Shown: one piece after another, positions 9,001 to 17,529 of the stretch
How the letters are laid out: each line of letters begins with the position of its first letter
Numbering within the stretch: the first letter of the stretch is position 1
DNA from: JAGOUA01 sp964645655
GTDB taxonomy: Bacteria > Patescibacteriota > Patescibacteriia > 2-12-FULL-60-25
Reading direction: 5' to 3'
Length of the DNA stretch: 64,000 nucleotides
Assembly (NCBI GenBank): GCA_964645655.1
Contig: CAZXZS010000001.1
Coordinates: forward strand, 372,001 to 436,000
Notes under the pieces: generated by a model
The model's input: only the letters and a program-made list of their open reading frames with translations
What the model was told of the DNA's origin: nothing
The model's database searches: none
Position numbers and translations under genes: made by a program

Positions 9001-9399
9001 TCATATCTCCTCGGGCTTATAGAAGAAGAACAGCAGTACCTGCGAAGCAATGGGTAGAAAAGGCAAGAGTTTCCATCCTGGTTTCATCCAGACAAGATTT
9101 TGCGCAATAAGATTGATCGTTGCTGTAACCGCCAAGATGATATAGGCGAAATAGCGTATGTTGCCTTGTAGGCGCATCCTTATCCAAAAGAGCAGCGACA
9201 AAGTACTTCCTAGAACGAGGCCCAGGGCACCCGTCCCTTCGTAGCCAGGCAATCCGCCATAGAGCCTTGGGATATCGATGATAGCCGTGAGCATTCCTCC
9301 AAATAGGGCTCCAATCGATAGCCCTAAAATAGCGCCTACAATTACAGCGGCAAAGCCGCCTATGAAAAAGAGAAAAACGCGTCCTTTAGGGTTTTTCAT
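9001..9399 (-). CDS. Four-helix membrane protein of unknown function
   Basis: About 132 aa with four hydrophobic segments, the first glycine-rich (FIGGFAAVIVGAILGLSIGALFGG). The ATG at 9399 overlaps the end of the preceding gene by 14 nt and gives MKNPKGRVF followed at once by the first helix; a start further upstream would add a non-conserved-looking tail. It is AT-rich compared with the host genes. No family is recognised. Confidence 0.5.
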   Translation of the reverse strand: MKNPKGRVFLFFIGGFAAVIVGAILGLSIGALFGGMLTAIIDIPRLYGGLPGYEGTGALGLVLGSTLSLLFWIRMRLQGNIRYFAYIILAVTATINLIAQNLVWMKPGWKLLPFLPIASQVLLFFFYKPEEI

Positions 9400-9775
9400 A
9401 TAGCCTTCTTGCTGCGGAGGCTGCAGAAAACAGAAAGACATAAACCGAGAGGTAGAAGAACATGTTAATACCTAGATATATACCTGAGATCCCGGTTTGG
9501 TGAACGGAGTGATCAAGGCTAAGCCAGTCTCTGTACATGAAATGAGGCCAGCCATGGAGAGTCGCTACGCCCTCGCCACTGTATTTTGAATAAATGACGA
9601 AGTAGCTTAGTAAGCTTGTCAGTATCGCTAGCGCAAGCATCAGCAAGCCTTGTTTGCGTAGTATGGAATAAAATTCTTTCTTACCGCCTGAAAAAATCAG
9701 ACTAAAAAGCAACACCACAAAAGACACTGCAAAGACGGTGCCTCCTAATAGCATTGGATCGTGATTGAAGATCAT
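9386..9775 (-). CDS. Membrane protein of unknown function
   Basis: About 129 aa with three hydrophobic segments (FAVSFVVLLFSLIF, LLMLALAILTSLLSYFVIY, FFYLSVYVFLFSAASAA). The ATG at 9775 is preferred because AGAAGGGG lies about 8 nt upstream. Cotranscribed with the overlapping gene 9001-9399. These two genes lie on the host side of the left prophage junction, so they are not phage genes by position. Confidence 0.5.
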   Translation of the reverse strand: MIFNHDPMLLGGTVFAVSFVVLLFSLIFSGGKKEFYSILRKQGLLMLALAILTSLLSYFVIYSKYSGEGVATLHGWPHFMYRDWLSLDHSVHQTGISGIYLGINMFFYLSVYVFLFSAASAARRLYEKP

Positions 9776-9890
9776 ATCAAAAGCCCCTTCTTGTCGCTGC
9801 AATAATCGACATGAATAAAATTCGATATGCTGTTTCTAACCTAGATATTGTGTTCGAAAAATGTTCTATCGTCAATGTTATCAACATGAC

Positions 9891-9914
9891 AAAACCGCCC
9901 TTTCGGGCGGTTTT
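9891..9914. terminator. Rho-independent terminator (probably of tRNA-Ser before integration)
   Basis: AAAACCGCCC / GGGCGGTTTT around a TTTC loop, with T runs on both strands. If the prophage is removed between the two TGGCGG cores, this hairpin falls about 60 nt beyond the CCA end of tRNA-Ser, in the right place and orientation to end that transcript. Confidence 0.75.
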
Positions 9915-9975
9915 TCTCTATCGCACACATCTCGAACGTTTTGAGGCACTTGGGACGCACGATAAAAGATTGTCA

Positions 9976-10005
9976 TGGCGGTGACGATTGGCGCAACTTT
10001 GAACC
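9976..10005. other. attL (prophage left junction)
   Basis: The core TGGCGG (9976-9981) is followed by TGAC and GATTGGCGCAACTTTGAACC (9986-10005), the inverted partner of the arm GGTTCAAAGTTGCCAATC at the right end. Serine-integrase attP sites are about 50 bp with inverted half-sites around a short core, which this matches (48 bp when rejoined). Confidence 0.75.
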
Positions 10006-10129
10006 AAAGGTCTACGGTAAAACCCTTAGTTTTAGCCGTGTTGATAGAATTATAATGGATTTGCGTCGAATTTACAATGAAAATCCGGCCTACTTCGATG
10101 TTCCGACTTTCGCACAGAAGATCTACTAA
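9977..10129 (+). other. Detached 3' end of the serine recombinase gene
   Basis: Reading in the codon phase of the core (GGC GGT GAC GAT ...) gives GGDDWRNFEPKVYGKT and on to a TAA at 10127-10129, 49 codons after the core glycine. In the excised circle this joins in frame to the recombinase at 47568, giving a protein of about 557 aa. In the prophage it is separated from the rest of the gene by 37 kb. An ATG at 9941 lets it be read as a separate short frame, but its first dozen codons are host DNA. Confidence 0.7.
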
Positions 10130-10140
10130 GGCCGGATTTT
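10080..10140. terminator. Long inverted repeat around the recombinase stop codon
   Basis: AAAATCCGGCCT (10080-10091) pairs perfectly with AGGCCGGATTTT (10129-10140) across 37 nt; T runs follow on both strands. It lies between the converging recombinase end and the late operon, so it may end transcription in both directions in the phage. Confidence 0.5.
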
Positions 10141-10157
10141 CACTAGCTTAAGAGGCT

Positions 10158-10370
10158 TTACTCCCCTCGGGCAATATCGTTGTCAATCAAGCTCTGCTCC
10201 TTGAGGTATCGGGTTACGGAGTACCAAGCCGCATTGATTACCGGGATCAGTAGCACCCAGCGTGGGTCGTTCTGAGCATAGGCGATCAAAATCGGTAGGA
10301 TTGATGATACTGCGGAGTAAAAGAACACAATCACAAGGTGCTTCAGGGCTTCTTTTGTTGGTGTTGTCAT
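10158..10370 (-). CDS. Small membrane protein, possible holin
   Basis: A 70-aa protein with two hydrophobic segments (HLVIVFFYSAVSSILPILIAYA and WVLLIPVINAAWYSV) and a charged tail. Size, topology and position right after the endolysin gene suggest a holin that releases the amidase; no family match is claimed. It is the last gene of the late operon, 17 nt beyond the inverted repeat. Confidence 0.55.
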   Translation of the reverse strand: MTTPTKEALKHLVIVFFYSAVSSILPILIAYAQNDPRWVLLIPVINAAWYSVTRYLKEQSLIDNDIARGE

Positions 10371-10375
10371 AGTGG

Positions 10376-10948
10376 TTAAAATACTCGCTTAATAATTGCC
10401 AATCCTTCCTCGATTTTCCTCACACCGTCCTCGATAGAGGGATTGGTCGTTTGGGATGGTAGGCCAGCAAGTGCAACGAGCTCGTCGAGTATCGCTTTGT
10501 TGCTTGCCGGACAATTCGGCTTCTTTGAGAAAATCTCAAAGTGTCCAACGATGTGATTCCGATCAATCGGAATTTCCCATCGCTGGCAGATCTCCCGAAT
10601 TAAGATCGCGCTTGCTTGCTTCATTGCATCCGTCCACACATCGTCGGGCTTACCCTCGTGTTCGATCCCGATTGTGTAGAGGTTCGGGTTGATGTTTGAC
10701 TTTATGAGCTTCCAGACCGACGCATCTACACGGCCAGCGTGCCAGGCGGCATCGCTTTCTTGCACGTACTGGTGAACCTCGCCGTTCTTTCCGATGCCGT
10801 AGTGCGCGCTTACTTGTGAGGTTGTATTTGCAAACCACGAATCGGTGCCAACTAGCGTGCCGTCCATGATGTGGATGACCACTGCTTCCGGCCGATAACC
10901 TTTGCGTCCACTCCAGAAGTTCGGTGACTGTTTTTGAATAATGTTCAT
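10376..10948 (-). CDS. Phage endolysin, N-acetylmuramoyl-L-alanine amidase (Amidase_2)
   Basis: A 190-aa protein with the Amidase_2/PGRP fold signatures: VVIHIMDGT with the first zinc His, SAHYGIGKNGEVHQYV, AWHAG, TIGIEHEG, and HIVGHFEIFSKKPNCP with the last zinc ligands. It cuts the bond between muramic acid and the stem peptide. No signal peptide is seen, so export would need a holin; small membrane proteins sit on both sides. The C-terminal 35 residues are outside the catalytic domain. Confidence 0.88.
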   Translation of the reverse strand: MNIIQKQSPNFWSGRKGYRPEAVVIHIMDGTLVGTDSWFANTTSQVSAHYGIGKNGEVHQYVQESDAAWHAGRVDASVWKLIKSNINPNLYTIGIEHEGKPDDVWTDAMKQASAILIREICQRWEIPIDRNHIVGHFEIFSKKPNCPASNKAILDELVALAGLPSQTTNPSIEDGVRKIEEGLAIIKRVF

Positions 10949-10951
10949 AAA

Positions 10952-11179
10952 TTATTTATTGATGGTTAGTAGTAAGTTGACGACAGCGGTAATTAGCCCG
11001 CCAATCGATGCGGTGGCAATAATCCAAAAGAACCGTTTGAGCCAGTCAACGTCAGTTCCGACCTTGGTCATGTCGGTCTGCAGGTGTACGAGATGATTGT
11101 CTTTGATTTCATTGACCGCTTTTTCTACCCGGTCGAGACGCTCATCTTGCATTTGGTTTTGGTATTCTGATCTTTCCAT
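10952..11179 (-). CDS. Small coiled-coil membrane protein (XhlA/holin-like)
   Basis: A 75-aa protein: a charged amphipathic N-terminal half (ERLDRVEKAVNEIKDN) and one C-terminal transmembrane helix (FFWIIATASIGGLITAVVNLLL). This is the layout of XhlA-type hemolysin/holin accessory proteins. It is just upstream of the amidase, so a lysis role is likely. Confidence 0.6.
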   Translation of the reverse strand: MERSEYQNQMQDERLDRVEKAVNEIKDNHLVHLQTDMTKVGTDVDWLKRFFWIIATASIGGLITAVVNLLLTINK

Positions 11180-11183
11180 GTGA

Positions 11184-14042
11184 TTACTTCGGCACGTAGG
11201 CTCTTTCGAACTTGTTTATAAGACCTCTGCTTTCCAGTTGTTGCTCTAGTCGGTTTTGGAGTTCCTGCTGTCGGTAGAATTTTTCTTTTTCGATATCTAC
11301 CGACTTTGCTTTAGCTCCGAGCAATCCGTACAGAAACTTCACTGCATCAGATGAATTATTGTCAGTGAGTTTTCCGGCGGTAGTGTAGAACCTACCGAGA
11401 GCGGTGTTGAGAAAGTGAAGTTTATAAGCATTTCCTCGGTAGCTCACCGATCCGTCTTTGTTTTTGTGTTCCGTTACCCCGAGCCATTCACGTAGTCCGG
11501 GGATTGAATTTACAAACGGATAGACTCGGTTGTTTTGCTCAATCGGCTCACCAGTGAAGAGGTTTTGTCCGGTGCCTACTTCAATCGGGTATTTCAGGAT
11601 CGGAGATAATTCACCGACCATGCTGGCCACAGTACGTTTGGCATCTCCTTTCCAGATGCGGTTAACGTCCTCGACGGGTAATCCCAAACCGTACAGGTAT
11701 TGAGAGAATCCATTCTTTTCGCCAAGTCGGACCGGAAGTCCTTCTCGCATATACGGAGGTAAAGAGGCAAATTCATCTTTTGCTTTTTGTTTATCGCTCT
11801 GGATATTTCCGAGGAACTTGCCGATGGCGGCATACTTACCGGGCTGTTTTGCCATCTGCTCGAGCTGGAGTGGGATGTTGCCACGTGTCCACCGGTAGAA
11901 TGGAATCAGCCGCTTCATTAAGTCTTTCTCAAACCCAGTCAGTGCCTCCGGCGCATAGTCGAAGTGAAATTGGAATACTTGCTTCGCCGCTTGTTCAGGT
12001 GCGTCGCCTTTAATCAGACGATCTACGAACAGTGGCAATCGCAGTCGGTTTTCCACGATCTCCATTGCGTTCTTTGGCGCATCCAAGAGTTTGGACACCG
12101 GCCCTTTGCCGATGCCTTGTTCGACCTCACGCATTACATCCAAGTACCCGGGCTGTCCGATTGCGCCCAACTTATTCGCCAATTCACGGATTTGGCTATA
12201 AGAGTACTTGGTGCCAAGTTGGGTGGTGATCGATCCCTCTACACCTCGTGCAATCTGATCTGCTTGCAGGTATCGTGCAGGACTCTTTACTCCGGCAATC
12301 CAGTTGTTGAAAACGCCACCGACGGTGTTTCGAGCATGAAAGGATGGAAACCAGCCGGTTACTGATCCTTTCCAAAAGCCGAGCACCTTATCATAAAGAC
12401 CGAGAAACTTCTTTGTTGCTTCCTCGTTTGAAAGAGTTTTATAGGTATCATCGACATGCTTCACGATCTGTTCGGGCAGAAGCGTTCCTTTGAGTTGTGG
12501 TACAGAGCTCTCGATGTACTTGATGCCGTTTTCAAAGACTGGCTTCACAACATCTTTGGTGGTGAGTTTTCCGGTGATTGGATTTTTTATTTCTTTCGTG
12601 ATCACTTCCGCTTGCTTACCGAATTGTTGGCCTACATTGGTTATAAAGTCGTAGGTGTTTACGGCTTTGATGTGTTCTGCTTTACGAGCGGCAAATGCTT
12701 TGAATGCATCCGGCTCAAAGAGTTGTACGCCATATCTGCCTTGGAAGTATTTATTGATTCCCTCGATAGTGCCGTCGAGCTGTCTTGTCTTGGCGAATGG
12801 ATTTTTAACACGGAGCGGTTTGTTTAACTCTGCAGTTATATTCATGCCGGTCTTATTCAGGAAGTCACGACCTTCGGGTGTGAGGTAGTGTCGGACGTAA
12901 TCTGGAAGTTCCGTATCCAAGATTCCTTTTTCTTTTTCGATAGTCGCAAAGTCTTTGTGTTGGCCTCGGATGTTGTTGATGATGTTGTCGATCACGCTGT
13001 TACCTGTACCAGCTTTCGGTATGGCAGTTTCTGCAATAGACGCACCGGTCGCAATTGCATCTGCAGATTTTGCGGTTGCCATTTCCTCAATGGTCTTACC
13101 GACAAATGATCCAGCACCTTTTCCGAGCTCTTGTTTGGCAGTCTTACCGAGAGCGGCCGCTTCCTCTACGGCTTTACTCACTTGGTCACGAGTCCCTTTG
13201 CTGAACGCAGAGAATTTGTCGAGATATTCTTGTCCTATTCCGTTTGGCAAATCCTTGATCGACTTAAACGGCACGAATGCTTTACCAGCCAAATCTTTTG
13301 CGCCTTGGTAAAGTTTGCCGATTACCGGAGTCTTTTCGGCAACATAATCGGCGGCTCTGAATGGTGCGGTCACTACGGATCGTGGCAATATTTGTTTGCC
13401 CATGAATTTGAGTCCGTCTTTGGCCAAGAATTTTTCTGCACCATCTTGAATCACTTTTTCAGCAACAGCTTTTCGTCCAGCTTCCTCTCCGAGCTTTAAG
13501 ATCGAATCCTTGAGAAGAGTCGTACCGGCTTTGTTCAATGCGACTTCACCAGCTTTGGTGGCCAGTTTTGCTTCAGCACCATAACCAAACGTTATGTAAG
13601 TTGTCGGATCAAGGAGAACATCGGCAATAAACCCTCCGACAGGGTTCTTTATTCCGAGAGCTTCAGACGGCAACGTGTGTTGTTTTATTCCTTCTCCAAT
13701 TCCTTTGCCACTGATAAGACCACCGACAGCGTATGCACCAGTGTTGAGGAAGTGGAGGATTCGTTGCAGTACAGATTCTTTTGGCTGAGTGTTTGAGACA
13801 TCGATACCTTGCTGTGCCGCATAGTCTTGAAGTCCGGCAACGGTTGTAACTTTCGGCTTGGCCGCAGGAGTGGAGGAGTCGCTTGGCATCATCGTGTACT
13901 TCCCACTAGCATCTTTGCCGTACTTCATTCCTGATCCAGCAGAGCTAGGTGCAACAACATTAATCGGCGTAGCAGTTTTAGTTGCCGGTGCCGAATCGGT
14001 CTTTATGTACTTTCCAGTTGATGGGTCTTTGATGTAAGCCAT
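11184..14042 (-). CDS. Large phage structural protein, possible internal/ejection protein
   Basis: At 952 aa this is the longest phage gene product. The N-terminus carries two related short units (YIKDPSTGKYIK and MKYGKDASGKYTMM) and a Pro/Thr/Ala linker; the middle is helical with several Lys/Ala-rich stretches and moderately hydrophobic parts (SEALGIKNPVGGFIADVLLDPTTYITFGYGAEAK). The C-terminal third contains WFPSFHARNTVGGVFNNWIAG. In short-tailed phages such long helical proteins near the tail genes are ejected with the DNA; that role is inferred from size and place. No enzyme motif is seen. Confidence 0.6.
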   Translation of the reverse strand: MAYIKDPSTGKYIKTDSAPATKTATPINVVAPSSAGSGMKYGKDASGKYTMMPSDSSTPAAKPKVTTVAGLQDYAAQQGIDVSNTQPKESVLQRILHFLNTGAYAVGGLISGKGIGEGIKQHTLPSEALGIKNPVGGFIADVLLDPTTYITFGYGAEAKLATKAGEVALNKAGTTLLKDSILKLGEEAGRKAVAEKVIQDGAEKFLAKDGLKFMGKQILPRSVVTAPFRAADYVAEKTPVIGKLYQGAKDLAGKAFVPFKSIKDLPNGIGQEYLDKFSAFSKGTRDQVSKAVEEAAALGKTAKQELGKGAGSFVGKTIEEMATAKSADAIATGASIAETAIPKAGTGNSVIDNIINNIRGQHKDFATIEKEKGILDTELPDYVRHYLTPEGRDFLNKTGMNITAELNKPLRVKNPFAKTRQLDGTIEGINKYFQGRYGVQLFEPDAFKAFAARKAEHIKAVNTYDFITNVGQQFGKQAEVITKEIKNPITGKLTTKDVVKPVFENGIKYIESSVPQLKGTLLPEQIVKHVDDTYKTLSNEEATKKFLGLYDKVLGFWKGSVTGWFPSFHARNTVGGVFNNWIAGVKSPARYLQADQIARGVEGSITTQLGTKYSYSQIRELANKLGAIGQPGYLDVMREVEQGIGKGPVSKLLDAPKNAMEIVENRLRLPLFVDRLIKGDAPEQAAKQVFQFHFDYAPEALTGFEKDLMKRLIPFYRWTRGNIPLQLEQMAKQPGKYAAIGKFLGNIQSDKQKAKDEFASLPPYMREGLPVRLGEKNGFSQYLYGLGLPVEDVNRIWKGDAKRTVASMVGELSPILKYPIEVGTGQNLFTGEPIEQNNRVYPFVNSIPGLREWLGVTEHKNKDGSVSYRGNAYKLHFLNTALGRFYTTAGKLTDNNSSDAVKFLYGLLGAKAKSVDIEKEKFYRQQELQNRLEQQLESRGLINKFERAYVPK

Positions 14043-14048
14043 AGGATT

Positions 14049-15362
14049 TTATTTTCCGATTAGTCCTTTGAAGAAGTTCTTGGTGGTGTTGAATCCGGAT
14101 TTCGCAAGGCTCGGTATCTTTTGCGTGAACACGTCTTTTACTCCAGCACCAAAGTCATGCGCTGTTATCGGCGATTGTTGCGGTTGTGAAGCGGCGGCCG
14201 CTTGATCTGCTTGGTTAGCGTCATTCACGATTTGATCTCTTTTAGCCAGTACCTGACCTCGAATGTTTTGAGGTACGTTTGCTATCGAGAAGTTTGGATT
14301 GTTGAGGAGTTCGAGGGCGTATGATTCCACGTCGCTTGTATCACCACCGCTTCCGGAGCTGGTTTTCTTTCCCACTACTTTAGTGCCACCGATATCGTAA
14401 GTAACACCGGCAGGTGTATCGTTAGAAAGATTTGCTAGTTTTATTGCTCGATCGATCACGTCTTGAGCATCTTTCTTTTCCTGCTCTTTTCCGTACTTGG
14501 CGGCATCGATAACATTGGCGACATCTTTTTCGGATGCACCGTACACTTGGCTTAGAAAACTGCCGAGTACGCCGTATTGATCCTTTTGGAAGCCAAGTGT
14601 CTTTTCTGCAACATTGAGCGGAAGCGTTGAATCCTCGTATGCCACCCCGGCCGCATCTTTGGCAGAAGTGTCGGCTACACCTAATTTGTTTGCCAGCTGG
14701 TTTCGTTCGGATAGAAGCTTTCGGTATTCGTCGATGAGTGGATTCTTTTCAGAAGCGACCAATCTTTGTGTTTGACTCTCCGTCACGATGCCGCCGCTTT
14801 TTATCATTCGGTCACGAATATCTTTTTCGGAAGCGTTAATTGCTTCATCCATTTTTGCGAGCCGATCATCGAGGCTTTTTAGATTTGTCTGCATCTCATC
14901 GATGCCTCGGTTGGCTCGTTCGGTTTTATAGAGGTCTCCTTTTTTCGGCAGATTCTTGAGCGTATCGAGGTAGGAAGTCTGGCTATCTTGCATGCTTTTT
15001 AGGGCGGTATCGAGTCCCAGATCAGAGCGGTATTTTTGGAGCAAAGAGGTGTTAGAAGGCACATTTGCGCCATAAAGGGTGCTATTTGCTGGGACAGGGC
15101 TCGTCCCCGGGCTCGAAATTTGGTCAACACGGGTGGTTACAGGGGTAGAAGGTGTCACAGGTGCAACCGGCGCAGAACCGCTCGCCCCGGGGGCAACGGG
15201 CGTGGGTTTCGGGGCTTCGGGTAAACTTAAAGCCGATCCGGCGTAGATCAGGTTCGGATTTTTGATGCTTGGGTTTGCTTTAAGCAGGGCGTCCACGGTC
15301 GTCCCTTGCTGTTTGGCGATTCCCGAAAGTGTCTGACCTTTTTGTATAGTTATTGTTGCCAT
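14049..15362 (-). CDS. LysM-domain phage virion protein
   Basis: A 437-aa protein. Residues 1-48 form a LysM domain (ITIQKGQTLSGIAKQQGTTV ... NPNLIYAGSALSLP), which binds N-acetylglucosamine polymers such as peptidoglycan. A Pro/Val/Ala-rich linker follows, then long helical stretches with coiled-coil character (MQDSQTSYLDTLKNLPKKGD, LDDRLAKMDEAINASEKDIRD). No catalytic domain is visible. It sits directly before the 952-aa gene, so the two may act together at the cell wall during genome entry. Confidence 0.7.
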   Translation of the reverse strand: MATITIQKGQTLSGIAKQQGTTVDALLKANPSIKNPNLIYAGSALSLPEAPKPTPVAPGASGSAPVAPVTPSTPVTTRVDQISSPGTSPVPANSTLYGANVPSNTSLLQKYRSDLGLDTALKSMQDSQTSYLDTLKNLPKKGDLYKTERANRGIDEMQTNLKSLDDRLAKMDEAINASEKDIRDRMIKSGGIVTESQTQRLVASEKNPLIDEYRKLLSERNQLANKLGVADTSAKDAAGVAYEDSTLPLNVAEKTLGFQKDQYGVLGSFLSQVYGASEKDVANVIDAAKYGKEQEKKDAQDVIDRAIKLANLSNDTPAGVTYDIGGTKVVGKKTSSGSGGDTSDVESYALELLNNPNFSIANVPQNIRGQVLAKRDQIVNDANQADQAAAASQPQQSPITAHDFGAGVKDVFTQKIPSLAKSGFNTTKNFFKGLIGK

Positions 15363-15367
15363 ATTTT

Positions 15368-15571
15368 TTATGTAAGGGTTGCGTACCTCCAGTTGCCGTT
15401 GAAGAAGATGTAAAACCGCCGAGTGCCTCCGTTCTCGTAGAGTGCGAAGCTCACCGGAGTACGGGGAGTATCACTCGGTGCTACATTGAGAACCGGAATG
15501 TCACGAAGCAGATTTAGAATCCACCCCAGGTTCGGATCAAACGGCTGGTTTTGATTTGGATTATCGTTCAT
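15368..15571 (-). CDS. Small phage protein of unknown function
   Basis: 67 aa, Asn/Pro-rich N-terminus and a C-terminus with alternating aromatic and polar residues (SFALYENGGTRRFYIFFNGNWRY) that suggests a small beta domain. It overlaps the upstream gene by an ATGA and is close to the LysM gene, so it belongs to the late operon. No family is recognised. Confidence 0.5.
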   Translation of the reverse strand: MNDNPNQNQPFDPNLGWILNLLRDIPVLNVAPSDTPRTPVSFALYENGGTRRFYIFFNGNWRYATLT

Positions 15572-15831
15572 ACCTTTTTGATCTTTTCGTACTCGAACAA
15601 GACCTCATTAATCTGATCGAGTTGTCCTTGTAATTGAGCAATCGTCGCTTCCAAGTCATCTTTCGCCTTTCTTGTTGATGGAATATTTACAATTGCAACA
15701 TCGGGATGCGATGTAATTTTTTTCACGTTCTCATCATCGATGGGTTCAAGGATGAACTTGGCTGTCGGCTCTGCCGGTTTTTCGACCGGTGCCGGAGTTG
15801 GTGTTACTGATGTTGTTGATTCTTCTGGCAT
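15568..15831 (-). CDS. Small phage protein with C-terminal coiled coil
   Basis: 87 aa. Thr/Pro/Glu-rich start, a compact middle (KFILEPIDDENVKKITSHPDVAIVNIPSTR in two pieces around residue 35) and a helical C-terminus (ATIAQLQGQLDQINEVLFEY) likely to form a coiled coil. Ends on an ATGA overlap with the next gene. No family is recognised. Confidence 0.5.
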   Translation of the reverse strand: MPEESTTSVTPTPAPVEKPAEPTAKFILEPIDDENVKKITSHPDVAIVNIPSTRKAKDDLEATIAQLQGQLDQINEVLFEYEKIKKV

Positions 15832-15835
15832 ATGT

Positions 15836-17524
15836 TTATTTGATTATTCGATCCGGCACATAAATGGCAGAAACATCTTTCAGACCCATATCCCATTCGC
15901 CGCCGAATCCGGAGTTGCTCCACAATTCGATCTTGAACTGAATCTTTTTCGCCCTTGCATTGAACCGGAGCATTTTATTAACTTTGTTTATATTCTCGTT
16001 TCCCTTGATTGTTCCGAGCCGCTTGAACGGTGTAATCGCCACGAAGTCGCCGGACTGGATATATCCAAGCGAACCGCCGACGTAGTACAGCGTTTCGTCC
16101 AGATAAATTGTTTTGGTTACCATATCGATGCTTTTAATGTGTCTGATTTGTCCAGCGGCTGGCCCGGCCAATATCATCACCTCGTCGCCGACCTCATATA
16201 CACTGTTAATAAACGACAAGGTGAAATTATCAGAGCCGCCGCCGGTGGCCGACTTTACTTCCCGAATTGTTTGCTCGGTTGTGTTGTACTTCACTTCAAA
16301 CCGAGCAAAACTGCTGTTTGGCATCGGCTTGAAAAAGTTCAAAATCATTTGCTTGAACCGCTTCCGTAGATACGGTTCATCGTCGAGGAGTGGGCTGATC
16401 CAATACGCTCCGAAGTCATAGGGTCTGAATGTTCCGGTATCGTTGTTTACGTCGATGATGGATTTATTTCCGTCATTCCACATCACTCTGACGGTAAGGT
16501 TGTCGACATAGAGCCCGTACACAACGGAGACGCCGGGCGTGACATGGTTGACCGCCCCGCTCGAGAGTCGGTGTTTGAAATACAAAGCGTTAGTTGCAGG
16601 GTTGTAGCACCAGATCCCACAAAATTGATTTCGTCTGGCGACATCGAAAGTGTTTGATCCTTTAACGATGTAGATGAGGCCTTGATACACTTTCATGCAC
16701 TCGGCTTTCAATGAGATGTAGTCTTGGTAGTCCATGTCCGGGAAGCGATTAAGCTTCTCGATGCCAACTCCGTTAAATCGGCAAATCCAGCCGTCTCTCG
16801 TCAGGAAGTACAGGACGTTCTTATCTACGACACCAGCAAGACTTTGTGTCTGCGTGAGCTGGAGGACTCGGTTATAAGTCTGCGAATATCCATCCCAGAA
16901 AAATAAAGCAGAGCCAAAGGTCGGATGATGTGCGGAAATGACCAGATAGTCAGTGAGTGGTGCGAGCCATACGATCACGTATCCAGTTGGAAGTGTGAGG
17001 CGATTCGGATTCCATGAGCTTGCGCCCGTATCCCATGCGGCCAGATAGTTTTTATTTCCAAAACAGACGAATTTCAAGAACTTTGTGATCGGCACATCAT
17101 CAAAGGCAGTGTTCACGTTGAGTGGTTGCCACGAATCTGTCCATGTCGTTTTGTCGAAGCGGCCGATCCACGTGCTCCCGGCGTAGTACATGTAATCGTC
17201 ATCGGCATACATTCCGCTTCCGCCCCAAATATTCACGCTGTCATGCACTTCAGTCCAACTTGAGTAGGTATTCTCAAAAATCTTTCCGTTGTTGTGATTG
17301 ACGGTGTAGTAGCGGTTGTTGAAATAACACATATATGACGGCTCATCGAGCGTTGTCGTAATCGCACTGTCTGTTTCCTTGAAAAACTTATTTGCAACCT
17401 TAAGGTACGGTGGGTACATGTCGAATTCGAGTCCGTTTGAAAACCAAAACTGGCCCTCGGTATTGAGATTGGAAATTCCTTTGTGAAATCTTGAAGCTTT
17501 CCAGATTTTCTTTGGTAGTGACAT
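15836..17524 (-). CDS. Phage tail hub/stabilisation protein, beta-propeller-like
   Basis: 562 aa from the ATG at 17524, which follows the upstream stop by 5 nt; a longer frame upstream would run back into that gene. The sequence is full of short WG/YY-type strand repeats (YMCYFNNRYYTVNHNNGKIF, MYADDDYMYYAGSTWIGRFD, FVCFGNKNYLAAWDTG), the look of a beta-propeller. Podovirus tail hub and stabilisation proteins have such folds and sit beside the connector gene as here. Function by position and fold only. Confidence 0.6.
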   Translation of the reverse strand: MSLPKKIWKASRFHKGISNLNTEGQFWFSNGLEFDMYPPYLKVANKFFKETDSAITTTLDEPSYMCYFNNRYYTVNHNNGKIFENTYSSWTEVHDSVNIWGGSGMYADDDYMYYAGSTWIGRFDKTTWTDSWQPLNVNTAFDDVPITKFLKFVCFGNKNYLAAWDTGASSWNPNRLTLPTGYVIVWLAPLTDYLVISAHHPTFGSALFFWDGYSQTYNRVLQLTQTQSLAGVVDKNVLYFLTRDGWICRFNGVGIEKLNRFPDMDYQDYISLKAECMKVYQGLIYIVKGSNTFDVARRNQFCGIWCYNPATNALYFKHRLSSGAVNHVTPGVSVVYGLYVDNLTVRVMWNDGNKSIIDVNNDTGTFRPYDFGAYWISPLLDDEPYLRKRFKQMILNFFKPMPNSSFARFEVKYNTTEQTIREVKSATGGGSDNFTLSFINSVYEVGDEVMILAGPAAGQIRHIKSIDMVTKTIYLDETLYYVGGSLGYIQSGDFVAITPFKRLGTIKGNENINKVNKMLRFNARAKKIQFKIELWSNSGFGGEWDMGLKDVSAIYVPDRIIK

Positions 17525-17529
17525 AGGAT

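Noticed and set aside
8941..9802. Membrane-protein genes 9001-9775 as part of the prophage because they are AT-rich
   Set aside because: They lie left of the att core and of the tRNA-Ser terminator, on the host side of the junction.
9930..9940. TCGAAC near the left end as an att core matching the tRNA T-loop
   Set aside because: The sequence left of it does not match the tRNA acceptor end, which would be required; the TGGCGG core fits both frame and symmetry.
9941..10129. Independent 62-aa gene at the left prophage end
   Set aside because: Its first dozen codons are host DNA and the rest continues the recombinase frame across the att core; it is the detached 3' end of that gene.
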